Source: 66-474 sp040388785 (lineage in GTDB: Bacteria; Pseudomonadota; Gammaproteobacteria; Xanthomonadales; Rhodanobacteraceae). From it: a stretch of 64,000 bases of DNA. Below, one piece after another: positions 54,091-62,588 of this stretch. The notes beneath the pieces were generated by a model, which was not told where the DNA came from, made no database searches, and saw nothing but the letters and a program-made list of their open reading frames with translations. The translations under genes and the position numbers were made by a program. Every line of letters starts with the position of its first letter. Positions within the stretch are counted from its first letter, which is position 1. Where the stretch lies: contig JAZKBD010000023.1 in NCBI GenBank assembly GCA_040388785.1, positions 95,141-159,140 of the forward strand, written 5' to 3'.

Positions 54091-55047
54091 ATGCGCATGG
54101 CTCTGGTTGCGGTTCTCCTTTGCGGTCTGGTGGCCGCGGGGCTTCACGCGCAGTCGCCTTCCGGACAGCGAGGAACTGCGAGCCCACCGGCGACTTCATT
54201 CCAGATGCCGGCATCGGAGCGCGCCAACATCGCGGAAAATCCTTCGTGGACGGCGCCGCAAAAACCGTTTCGCATCTACGGCAACACGTGGTACGTCGGC
54301 CCGCGCGGCCTCGGGGTTTTCCTCATCACCGCGCCGACGGGCGATGTCCTGATCGATGGCGGCATACCGGGCGATGCGCCGCTGATCGAAGCGAACATCC
54401 GGGCGCTCGGGATTGCGCTGCACGACATCAAATGGATCCTCAACTCGCACGCGCATTCCGACCACGCGGGCGGCATGGCGCGTCTCGCCCACGACACGGG
54501 CGCGCAGGTGATCGCGAACGCCGCGGATGCTCCGTTGCTCGAGCGCGGTGGCCAAAATGACCCGCAATACGGCAACCGGTTTCCGTTCCCGCCGGTGCAC
54601 GTGGCGCGCACCGTGACCGACGGCGAGCGTCTGCACCTGGGCGACCTGGTGCTGACGGCGCACGCGACGCCGGGACATACTCGAGGCAACACGACCTGGA
54701 CCTGGACGTCGTGCGAGCGCACGCGCTGCCTGCATGTGGTTGATGTCGGCAGCCTGTCGGCGCCGGGTTTTGACCTGGTCGGAAATCCGAATTCAGCTGA
54801 GGTCGTCAAGGATTTCGAACACAGCTTCGGAGTGGTCGCGGCGCTGCCCTGCGATATTCCGATCGCCCCGCACCCCGAGATGGTGGATTTCTGGAAACGC
54901 GTGGCCAGGCGCGAGCAGGGCGATGCGAACGCACTGGTGGATCGGACGGGATGCCGCGTCTACGCGGAAAGTGCACGCGAAAGTTTCGAGGCGCAATTGG
55001 CGAAGCAACGCGCGGAGGCAGCTTCGTCGAAACAGAAGCGGCCATAG
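54091..55047 (+). CDS. Subclass B3 metallo-beta-lactamase
   Basis: A 318-residue protein with signal peptide MALVAVLLCGLVAAGLHAQ. The zinc-binding NSHAHSDHAGG (His-120, His-122, Asp-124, His-125), PGHTRGNTTW (His-196) and APHPEM (His-261) are complete and in the B3 arrangement, where the third His follows a short insert. FLITAPTGDVLIDGG is typical of the L1/GOB/FEZ/CAR group. It should hydrolyse penicillins, cephalosporins or carbapenems in the periplasm, although environmental B3 enzymes can be weak. It has its own likely promoter. Confidence 0.93.
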   Translation: MRMALVAVLLCGLVAAGLHAQSPSGQRGTASPPATSFQMPASERANIAENPSWTAPQKPFRIYGNTWYVGPRGLGVFLITAPTGDVLIDGGIPGDAPLIEANIRALGIALHDIKWILNSHAHSDHAGGMARLAHDTGAQVIANAADAPLLERGGQNDPQYGNRFPFPPVHVARTVTDGERLHLGDLVLTAHATPGHTRGNTTWTWTSCERTRCLHVVDVGSLSAPGFDLVGNPNSAEVVKDFEHSFGVVAALPCDIPIAPHPEMVDFWKRVARREQGDANALVDRTGCRVYAESARESFEAQLAKQRAEAASSKQKRP

Positions 55048-55081
55048 GCGCAGCGACAGAAGCGACCGAGGGGTGAGCGAT

Positions 55082-56395
55082 TCAACCGCGGGTCGGCTGC
55101 GGCTGCAGCGCCCGGATGCTGCGCATCTTCGGACTTGCCATGCAGCACAGCGCTATCGCAGTGAGCGTCAGGCCGGCGATGCCGAACAGCGTGGTCAGCG
55201 AAATCACCTTCAGCAGCGCACCGGCGGCGGCGGCGGACAGCGGGCCCAAGCCCATGAAGGTGAACATCAGGATGCTCATGGTGCGGCCCATCATCGCCGG
55301 CGAAACGCGCTGCTGGATCCAGGTGAAGATCGCGATCTGCACGATGCCGCCGAGCAGGCCCGTGCACAGCAGCAGGGCCGCGCCGGTGTACGTGGTGTGC
55401 ACCAGCATCAACGCCACCAGCGTCAGGCCGACGAGGCTGTCGATGCACAGCACCATCACGCCCAGTTGTCCGCGCATCGCACGCTGCGCGAAACCCGAAA
55501 GAAAACTTCCGATGAACATGCCGACGCCTTGCGCCGTCATCAGGATGCCGAGCGAGGCCGCGCCGAGATCCATGCGCGTGTCGGCCAGCACCGGCAAGCC
55601 CACCTGGATCGGGCCGCCCACGAACACCGATACGAAGCTCGCGTAGATCACGAACGCGCGCAGCGGCACGTCCGCCCACACGTAACGCACGCCTGCGGCG
55701 ATGCTGGCGAACACGCCGCTGCTGTTCTTCGGCGGATGGAAATCACCGTGGATGCGGATCATCGCCAGCGACGCCAGCGAGAACACGAAACTCGCGGCGT
55801 CGATCGCGAAAGCCGTGCCCAAGCCGCTCGCATCCGGCAACGATTGCGCGGACGGCGTGTGATGCGCGCCCAGCGCAATCACGAACCCGGCCAGCACCGG
55901 GCCGCCGATCATGCTGAGTTGGCGCATGCCCATGAACAGTGCATTCGCGGCGCGCAACTGCTGCGGCTGCACCAGTTGCGGCAGGATTGCCGAACCCGCG
56001 GGATACGCGAACGCGGTGGACAGGCCGATGCCGAGCGCGAGCAGGTACACCATCCACATCTGGATCGCGCCGGTCAGCACGAGCACGGCGAGGACCACGA
56101 TGCACGCGGCGTTGGCGGCGCGCGCGCCGAGCAGCACGACGCGCGGCGACATCCGGTCCACCACCGCGCCGCCGATCAGCATGAAGGCCGCGCGCGGAAA
56201 CGCCATCACCGCCAGCACGATGCCCAGCGCAGCGGGATTGCCGGTGAGCTTCAGCACCAGCCAGGGCAGCGCCACCAGCGTGAACTGATCGCCGAACGCG
56301 GACACCGAACTGCCGACGAACAGCAGGCTGAAGTTGCGGTTGGTGAAAAGCGAATGGCGGGCGGGCGGCGGCGCCGCATCGGAGGCGGTGTTCAT
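55082..56395 (-). CDS. MFS transporter, EntS-like
   Basis: A 437-residue protein with about twelve membrane helices. NFSLLFVGSSVSAFGDQFTLVALPWLVLKLTG and DRMSPRVVLLGARAANA (first loop, residues ~20-90) fit the MFS_3 exporter family that includes EntS. It could export siderophores or drugs. It converges with the beta-lactamase gene and has no other partner. Confidence 0.9.
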   Translation of the reverse strand: MNTASDAAPPPARHSLFTNRNFSLLFVGSSVSAFGDQFTLVALPWLVLKLTGNPAALGIVLAVMAFPRAAFMLIGGAVVDRMSPRVVLLGARAANAACIVVLAVLVLTGAIQMWMVYLLALGIGLSTAFAYPAGSAILPQLVQPQQLRAANALFMGMRQLSMIGGPVLAGFVIALGAHHTPSAQSLPDASGLGTAFAIDAASFVFSLASLAMIRIHGDFHPPKNSSGVFASIAAGVRYVWADVPLRAFVIYASFVSVFVGGPIQVGLPVLADTRMDLGAASLGILMTAQGVGMFIGSFLSGFAQRAMRGQLGVMVLCIDSLVGLTLVALMLVHTTYTGAALLLCTGLLGGIVQIAIFTWIQQRVSPAMMGRTMSILMFTFMGLGPLSAAAAGALLKVISLTTLFGIAGLTLTAIALCCMASPKMRSIRALQPQPTRG

Positions 56396-56509
56396 GGGCG
56401 TGCCGGTGGAGTCCAGCGCGCAGTCTAATGCGCCGCGCGGGCGCGCAGCATCGCTGCATGCGTGCCAACGGTTGTCGAGGCGAACGGCCGCATGGCTGCG
56501 AAGTTTCGA

Positions 56510-57538
<1,029 letters not shown>

Positions 57539-57675
57539 TGCTCGCTCTTGCGGAGAAGAGGCGAGCAATTTAGCTGAGTGCGGGCGCCACTGCGCGTTTC
57601 CGCGCGACGGCCATCCCTGGCACGTTCCCATCGCAAGATCAAAAGTGCGATCCGGGAGACTTGTCCTGGGGCGAA

Positions 57676-57975
57676 TCAGCCACCGCTGCCCATGGGCTCG
57701 CTGCCGGCCTGCTTCATCTTCATCGAATCATTTTTCTTCATCATCGTGTCGTGATGCATGGTCGCGTGCTTCATCGTGTCACCATGCATCGCGTCCTTCA
57801 TCATCGTGCCGCGCTTGGGCATGGAGTCCTTCATCGCGTCCTTGTGCTGCATGCCGTCCTGCGCCATGGCCGAACCGGAACTGGCGGGCGTGGCGTCCTG
57901 CGCCAGCGCGGACGCACTGGCGAAAACACCGAGGGCGATGGCAAAGGGAAGAGCGGCGAACAGGCGTGCGTTCAT
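57676..57975 (-). CDS. Periplasmic Met-rich MXKDX-repeat protein
   Basis: A 99-residue protein with a signal peptide (FAALPFAIALGVFASASALA). The mature part is a low-complexity run of Met-Lys-Asp/His units such as DAMKDSM, TMMKDAM, MHGDTMKHATM; about a quarter of its residues are Met. It fits the pentapeptide MXKDX-repeat family. Such proteins can bind metals or act as a sacrificial pool of oxidisable Met. A sigma-F-type promoter lies 61 bp upstream, which ties it to the adjacent sigma factor. Confidence 0.87.
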   Translation of the reverse strand: MNARLFAALPFAIALGVFASASALAQDATPASSGSAMAQDGMQHKDAMKDSMPKRGTMMKDAMHGDTMKHATMHHDTMMKKNDSMKMKQAGSEPMGSGG

Positions 57976-58035
57976 GGGGTGAATCCTTCTGGCTGGGAGT
58001 CGAGATGGAAGCGGCCGCGCCGCCTCCATCCCCTT

Positions 58036-58061
58036 TTCGCCGGAACTGCGCAGCCGGTTAC
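58036..58061 (-). promoter_or_regulatory. Sigma-F-type promoter of the MXKDX gene
   Basis: On the minus strand GTAACC (58056-58061), 16 bases, then CGAA (58036-58039). It matches exactly the ECF sigma-F promoter GTAACC-N16-CGAA known from Caulobacter. It sits 2 bp after the nrsF stop and predicts a start near 58028. Confidence 0.8.
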
Positions 58062-58062
58062 A

Positions 58063-58716
58063 TCAGCGCCGCGACAGCAGCCGTCCGCCCATCGCCGCGT
58101 TGGCCGCGATCACGATGCCCACGGCCAAGGCATGCGTCAGCAGGTCGGTGGCAGCCGCATCGTAGGCATGGCAGATTTCCAGCAGGCTGGCTGAAGCCGC
58201 CGCGCTGGCCAGGCCGACTAGTATCGCGGTGAGGATCGGTCGCAACGGACACGCGCGCCGCAGCAATCCGATCATCAATGCCGACAACGGGATCGAAAAG
58301 CTGACGATGAACACCAGGCAATCGGCCGACTGATGGACGCCGGCGATGCTGGTGCCGGGCGCCAGCCAACTGCGCAGGCAACCGAGGCCGCTGGCGCCGA
58401 TCCACAGCAGCGCGCCGGGCAGCGGCAACCATGCCCAAGCGCGCGAACGGCCCGGCACGCTCAGCACGAAGGCCGCCCATGCGGCGCACACGGTCGTCAG
58501 CATCGCACCCGCGCCAGCCCAGGCAAGATCGGGTGCGCCGGTCCAGCGCCGCAGCATCGGCGCGGTGCCGTAGTGCATCAGCAGCGCCGCCGCGATCGCC
58601 GCGACAACCAGCAGCCAGCCGAACGCACGCAGCCATGGCGGCGGCAGGCGCCGCACCGGCGTCAACGCGGCGCCGAGCGTATCGATCAATGCCTGTTGGC
58701 GTGGATCGGACGACAT
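58063..58716 (-). CDS. nrsF: NrsF-type anti-sigma factor (DUF1109)
   Basis: A 217-residue protein with six hydrophobic helices, from AFGWLLVVAAIAAALLMHYG (~32) to ALAVGIVIAANAAMGG (~200). Fold, length and place directly after an ECF sigma gene fit NrsF, the membrane anti-sigma of Caulobacter sigma-F. Two Cys, in GLGCLRSWL and ADCLVF, plus RRACPL could sense metals. I prefer the ATG at 58716; another at 58734 would overlap the sigma gene by 14 bp. Confidence 0.85.
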   Translation of the reverse strand: MSSDPRQQALIDTLGAALTPVRRLPPPWLRAFGWLLVVAAIAAALLMHYGTAPMLRRWTGAPDLAWAGAGAMLTTVCAAWAAFVLSVPGRSRAWAWLPLPGALLWIGASGLGCLRSWLAPGTSIAGVHQSADCLVFIVSFSIPLSALMIGLLRRACPLRPILTAILVGLASAAASASLLEICHAYDAAATDLLTHALAVGIVIAANAAMGGRLLSRR

Positions 58717-58720
58717 GGTG

Positions 58721-59374
58721 TCACGGATCTCCATGCAGGCGACCGCGCAGCGCCTTCAGCGCGCGGTGCAGGTTCACTTTCAACGCACCGGCATTGCGGC
58801 CGGTGGCGGAGGCCGCTTCGGCCAGCGAATGTTCCTTCAGGCCCATCTGCTCCACCGCTTCGCGCTGGCCCGGCGGCAGTCCGGCAATGGCCGCGCGCAA
58901 CCGTGATGCCTCTTGTGCGCGCTCGCTCTCGGCACTGGCGTCGTCGCGCGCGGCAAGCTGGTCGAGTGCAACGTCATCATGGGTTTCGCGGCGCTGGCGG
59001 CGGCCGTGGCCGCGCAGCATGTCGATCGCGCGGCGGCCGGCGATCGCGGCGAGCCACGCGTCGTAGGAACGCGCCGGATCGTAGGTGTGGCGGACGCGAT
59101 GCACGGTAAGCAGGGTTTCCTGCACCACGTCGTCGAGCGCGTCGATCGGCACGCGGTGGTGGCGCGCCACGTTGCGGATCAGCACCACCGAGTCGGCGAG
59201 CACGCGCTCGTAGGCAAGGCGATCGCCCGCTTGCGCGGCGGCCATCCACGCGGCGCGCCGGCGTTCGGGTGACGTGTCGTCGCTGGCGGTTTCGGCTGAC
59301 ACGTGGACGCGGCGATCCTGCGGCGGGATTCCGTCATATAGCACCCACACCGTGTCAGCGGTCAAGAGGGACAT
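58721..59374 (-). CDS. sigF: ECF sigma factor (sigma-F type)
   Basis: A 217-residue sigma-70-family protein. Region 2 (~60-125) has DDVVQETLLTVHRVRHTYDPARSYDAWLAAI-type sequence and region 4 (~150-210) has AIAGLPPGQREAVEQMGLKE and ALKVNLHRALKAL, the helix that reads the -35. The first ~40 residues are extra. It is followed by nrsF with a slight gap. Its own promoter carries the same GTAAC-N16-CGAA motif, so it is autoregulated. Confidence 0.92.
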   Translation of the reverse strand: MSLLTADTVWVLYDGIPPQDRRVHVSAETASDDTSPERRRAAWMAAAQAGDRLAYERVLADSVVLIRNVARHHRVPIDALDDVVQETLLTVHRVRHTYDPARSYDAWLAAIAGRRAIDMLRGHGRRQRRETHDDVALDQLAARDDASAESERAQEASRLRAAIAGLPPGQREAVEQMGLKEHSLAEAASATGRNAGALKVNLHRALKALRGRLHGDP

Positions 59375-59410
59375 GCCTAGAAGGAACCCTTGGGCCTGCT
59401 CATGACCTGA

Positions 59411-59436
59411 TTCGCTGTAGCCGGGGCCGCCGTTAC
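59411..59436 (-). promoter_or_regulatory. Sigma-F-type promoter of the sigma-nrsF unit
   Basis: On the minus strand GTAACG (59431-59436), 16 bases, CGAA (59411-59414). One base differs from the GTAACC form. It lies 37 bp upstream of the sigma ATG. Confidence 0.75.
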
Positions 59437-59459
59437 TTCACGCCGGCAAGGTGCGCGAC

Positions 59460-59485
59460 GTAACCGGCGGCGATGCCTCGACGAA
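59460..59485 (+). promoter_or_regulatory. Sigma-F-type promoter of msrB
   Basis: GTAACC (59460-59465), 16 bases, CGAA (59482-59485), an exact match. It is divergent from the sigma promoter (their -35 boxes are 23 bp apart) and 32 bp upstream of the msrB ATG. Confidence 0.8.
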
Positions 59486-59787
59486 TACAGGCTGGACACT
59501 TCATCCACGGAGGCGCCATGTCGCGCAACAACGAGCTCCTTGTGGCCGAGCGGCGCCGGCTCCTGCGCGTGGCCTTGGCCGGTGGCACGGCGCTGGCGAT
59601 CGGCGGTGGTTTCGCCCTGCCGCGGCTGCTGGCGGCTGCCGCCGACGATGCATTGCCCGGATCGATCCATACCGAGCCGGGCAGCGTGCTTCTTGAAATC
59701 ATTGCGGACGATGGCCGCGATCTCGGCGCGCGACGCTTGCCGCGGCTGGTGCTGAGCGACGCCGAGTGGCGCCGGCGGCTGTCGCCA

Positions 59788-59911
59788 CATCCAGTTTCCA
59801 GCTACTACCGGTCCATTCCGCGTGCCGGGTCTCGGTGTTGAAGCGGATGCGTTCGAAGACCTGATACTTGCGCGCCATGCGCTCGATGCGGATGGTGCCG
59901 TACTTCGTCGC
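59788..59911 (-). other. Foreign monooxygenase-like fragment inside msrB
   Basis: About 124 bp encode, on the minus strand, RKYQVFERIRFNTE and AEWTGSSWKLDV, which match the middle of flavin-containing/Baeyer-Villiger monooxygenases. A short repeat GTCGC lies at both ends. It is next to an N10 gap, which points to chimeric assembly or a small inserted fragment. Confidence 0.6.
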
Positions 59912-59927
59912 GAGAGCTACAGCGTCA

Positions 59928-59937
59928 NNNNNNNNNN
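59928..59937. other. N10 assembly gap in msrB
   Basis: Ten unresolved bases directly after the foreign fragment and six codons of msrB. Unlike the gaps in mlaE and mlaD, a one-base gap does not restore the frame here. Confidence 0.9.
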
Positions 59938-60316
59938 TCCTGCGCCGCGGCGGCACCGAGCGTGCCTTTAGCGGTCAGCACGAGCGTCCGCCCGCACGCG
60001 GCCTCTATCGCTGCGCGGGTTGCGCCACGGCACTGTACGACGATGCCACCCAATTCGATTCCGGCACGGGCTGGCCGAGCTTCTGGCAGCCGATTTCCAG
60101 GCACAACGTGATCGAGCTCAACGACGCCACTTTCGGCATGCTGCGCACCGAAGTGCGTTGCGCACGTTGCGAGGGTCATCTCGGCCACGTCTTCGTCGAC
60201 GGCCCGCCCCCGACCGGATTGCGTTACTGCATGAACTCGCTGGCGTTGAAGTTCGTGGCGCGAACTGCGGGTTGAGCTTCGCAGGCATGCGCGGGAACGC
60301 GCGGTCGCGCGTCAAA

Positions 60317-60389
60317 TGGGCCCACCAGGACTCGAACCTGGAACCTTAGGATTATGAGTCCTTTGCTCTGACCATTGAGCTATAGGCCC
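60317..60389 (-). tRNA. tRNA with CAU anticodon, probably tRNA-Ile2
   Basis: A 73-nt cloverleaf on the minus strand. The acceptor GGGCCTA pairs with TGGGCCC, the D arm is GCTC/GAGC, the anticodon loop CTCATAA gives CAU, the T arm is CCAGG/CCTGG with TTCGAGT, and the discriminator is A. Resemblance to E. coli ileX and the position near rpoD favour tRNA-Ile2, whose C34 is changed to lysidine; elongator tRNA-Met cannot be excluded. The 3' CCA is not encoded (TTT follows). Confidence 0.85.
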
Positions 60390-60437
60390 GCATCTACATA
60401 ATGAGACAAATTTTAGGGTATGAATGAAAAAGAGTTT

Positions 60438-60447
60438 NNNNNNNNNN
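60438..60447. other. N10 assembly gap upstream of the protease gene
   Basis: Ten unresolved bases in the 169-bp spacer between the tRNA and the protease gene. That spacer otherwise should contain the promoters of both; none is clear. Confidence 0.9.
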
Positions 60448-60558
60448 TTTCGGCACCGCGGCTGTCGCACGATGCCACCAATGTGCAACCACTGCGCGTA
60501 CGTGACAATATGCGCACCCAATGGGCGTGCTCCATGCGCTGCCAACGTTGGGGGATCG

Positions 60559-62574
60559 ATGCGTCTTTCCATTGGGGATGTCCACCTCGTTCCGAGGGTG
60601 GGCCGGCCCCGACTCGCGGTCGCGATGCTGATGGTGTGCGCCGCTGCGTCCGTTCGTGCCGCCACGCTTGACCCGTCCGTACTGCCGAAAATCGAGGCGG
60701 CCACCTTCGAGGTGGTTCAAGCAAAACCGGTGCACGATCCGCTCACCTACGAGAAGCCGTTGCCGCTGGATCTGTTGCCCTATCAGGAGCGCACCGACAA
60801 GTACTACTCGATCGGTACCGCGTTCGCGATCGGTCACGGCCGCTACGTCACCGCGGGTCACGTGTTGCTGGCGGGACTGGACAGCTTGTGGGGACAGCCC
60901 GAGCTTCGCGACAGCAAGGGCAACGTGTACGCGATCGACAGGATCGAGAAATTCGGCTTGCGCCGCGATTTCGTGGTGTTCACGCTTGCGAAGCAGCCGG
61001 GCGCTGCGGCACTGGATATCGACAGCAAGCACGAGCTGAATTCCGTCGTATACGCGGTGGGCAACGCCTTGGGCACCGGCGTGGTGGCCCGCGATGGCCT
61101 GTACACTTCCGATACGCCCGAACAGCAGGACGGCGCATGGAAATGGATGCGTTTTTCCGCAGCCGCCTCGCCCGGCAACAGCGGCGGCCCGCTGCTCGAC
61201 CAAAGCGGCAGGGTGGTGGGCGTAGTGCTGGCAAAGTCACCCAACGAGAATCTCAACTACGCGTTGCCTATCCAGCAGGTGCTGGACGCACCGGAAAACC
61301 AGGCCGTGCTGGACGCGCGCACGTCCTACGCGCTCGACGTGCTGGACGGCGCGGTGCAGAACGACATGCTGCAGGCGAAGTTCCCGTTGCCGCTGAGCCT
61401 TGCGGATTTTTATCGCACCTTCGAAGGCTTGGTGAACAAGCACGAAGATGCGCAGCAGCAGGCGTTGCTGGCGCGTGAAGCGGGAAATCTGTTTCCGAAT
61501 GGCTCGGGTTCGGCGCGCGTGCTCAACCAGCAATCCGTGACATACAACTTTCCCGCGTTGGTGGCGCGCAAGAGCAATGACGAATGGGCTGTTGCGGAAA
61601 GCAACACCACGCATGTCACGCTGGAGGACAACGGCTACATAGACGCGGGTGTACTCGGCCACGAGATTATGTTCCGCATTCGCCGGCCGGACAGCCTGGA
61701 TCCGGCGGCCTTCTATGGCGATGCGAAAGTGCGCATGGACCTGATGACCAGAACGGGGTTGTTCCAGCGACCGGTCGGCGGCCAGCAGATCAAGATCACC
61801 TCGATGGGTAAGCCGGAGAGCGAATCGGAATACGTGGATCAGTGGCATCGCCGCTGGCAAGTGGCTGTCTGGACGATGCCTTTTCGCAATGCGCGAATGG
61901 TGGCCTACACCTTGCCCTTGCCGGATGGTTGCATGGTGATGTTGCGTCCGATGCCCGCCGCGGGCCTGCACGACACCATCCTGGACTTCAACCAGATCAG
62001 CGGTTTCGTGCTCATCGGTTACAGCGGTACTTTGGCGCAATGGAAACAGTATCTCGCCATTCCTCGCCTGCAGCCTGACGTGTTCAGGGACTTGCACATC
62101 ACGTTCGATTATGGCCAAAGTTTTACTTATGCGTCGCCGAGGATTGCGTTCTCCTACACGCAGGCATTGCAGCCGATCGCGCCGAACAACCTCCTTTCCC
62201 TGGCGTTCAACTACGTTCCGGACCACGACCGCGCGGTCTGGGATGTGAACGACGTGCATGTATGGAAGAACAATGTGGATGGCGATGCCGACCGGATCAG
62301 CATCCAGCGCTACCACGCGCCCCCCGCAGGGCTGGACAACGATCTGACCAGCCTGTGGGAAAAGGTGCTGCAGCATGCGCACCCTTATGACGGGGTCACC
62401 TACAGTGAAGACGATACGATGGAGATCAAGGCGCCCATTGCGCCGCCATCCGGCGTCACCGTGCCCTCGGTGTTGTATACGGGCTTTTATGCCAAGGGCG
62501 GCAATCAGTCGCAAGCATTCATGAAGGACAAGCTCGACCTGCTGATGAAGAACTTGCGGGTCACGGAGCACTGA
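60559..62574 (+). CDS. Trypsin-like serine protease with large unknown C-terminal region
   Basis: A 671-residue secreted protein. I start it at 60559, which gives the signal peptide PRLAVAMLMVCAAASVRA. Residues ~50-250 are a trypsin/HtrA-like domain with YVTAGHV (His-101), RRDFVVF (Asp-137) and SPGNSGGP (Ser-208). No PDZ domain follows. The last ~420 residues are an unrecognised region with Tyr- and Trp-rich strand patterns and WDVNDVHVWKNN near 570. The protein may be a periplasmic quality-control or specific processing protease. Confidence 0.85.
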   Translation: MRLSIGDVHLVPRVGRPRLAVAMLMVCAAASVRAATLDPSVLPKIEAATFEVVQAKPVHDPLTYEKPLPLDLLPYQERTDKYYSIGTAFAIGHGRYVTAGHVLLAGLDSLWGQPELRDSKGNVYAIDRIEKFGLRRDFVVFTLAKQPGAAALDIDSKHELNSVVYAVGNALGTGVVARDGLYTSDTPEQQDGAWKWMRFSAAASPGNSGGPLLDQSGRVVGVVLAKSPNENLNYALPIQQVLDAPENQAVLDARTSYALDVLDGAVQNDMLQAKFPLPLSLADFYRTFEGLVNKHEDAQQQALLAREAGNLFPNGSGSARVLNQQSVTYNFPALVARKSNDEWAVAESNTTHVTLEDNGYIDAGVLGHEIMFRIRRPDSLDPAAFYGDAKVRMDLMTRTGLFQRPVGGQQIKITSMGKPESESEYVDQWHRRWQVAVWTMPFRNARMVAYTLPLPDGCMVMLRPMPAAGLHDTILDFNQISGFVLIGYSGTLAQWKQYLAIPRLQPDVFRDLHITFDYGQSFTYASPRIAFSYTQALQPIAPNNLLSLAFNYVPDHDRAVWDVNDVHVWKNNVDGDADRISIQRYHAPPAGLDNDLTSLWEKVLQHAHPYDGVTYSEDDTMEIKAPIAPPSGVTVPSVLYTGFYAKGGNQSQAFMKDKLDLLMKNLRVTEH

Positions 62575-62588
62575 GCGCCGGGCAGGAT

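Larger units (their letters stand above)
59518..60275 (+). pseudogene. msrB: Tat-exported methionine sulfoxide reductase MsrB, interrupted
   Basis: The ATG at 59518 follows GGAGG. Residues 1-~35 hold a Tat-like signal (RRRLLRVALAGG). The MsrB N-terminus reads LVLSDAEWRRRLSP to 59787 and should continue ESYSVLRRGGTER. Instead ~124 bp (59788-59911) are inserted, which read on the minus strand as a monooxygenase-like piece (KYQVFERIRFNTE). The frame then changes again at an N10 run. The C-terminal part (59940-60275) is intact, with zinc Cys in CAGC and RCARCEGHLGH and catalytic Cys in RYCMNS. The break is likely an assembly chimera; otherwise the gene is dead. It reduces Met-R-sulfoxide in periplasmic proteins. 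Confidence 0.75.

Noticed and set aside
54734..56428. A 564-codon plus-strand frame after the beta-lactamase
   Set aside because: It is antisense to a complete 12-helix MFS transporter and has Arg/His/Gln-rich shadow composition.
58721..60275. A genomic island or phage-type origin for the sigma/msrB locus
   Set aside because: Base composition matches the neighbours and no integrase, transposase or att-like repeats are present; the only foreign-looking piece is the short fragment in msrB.
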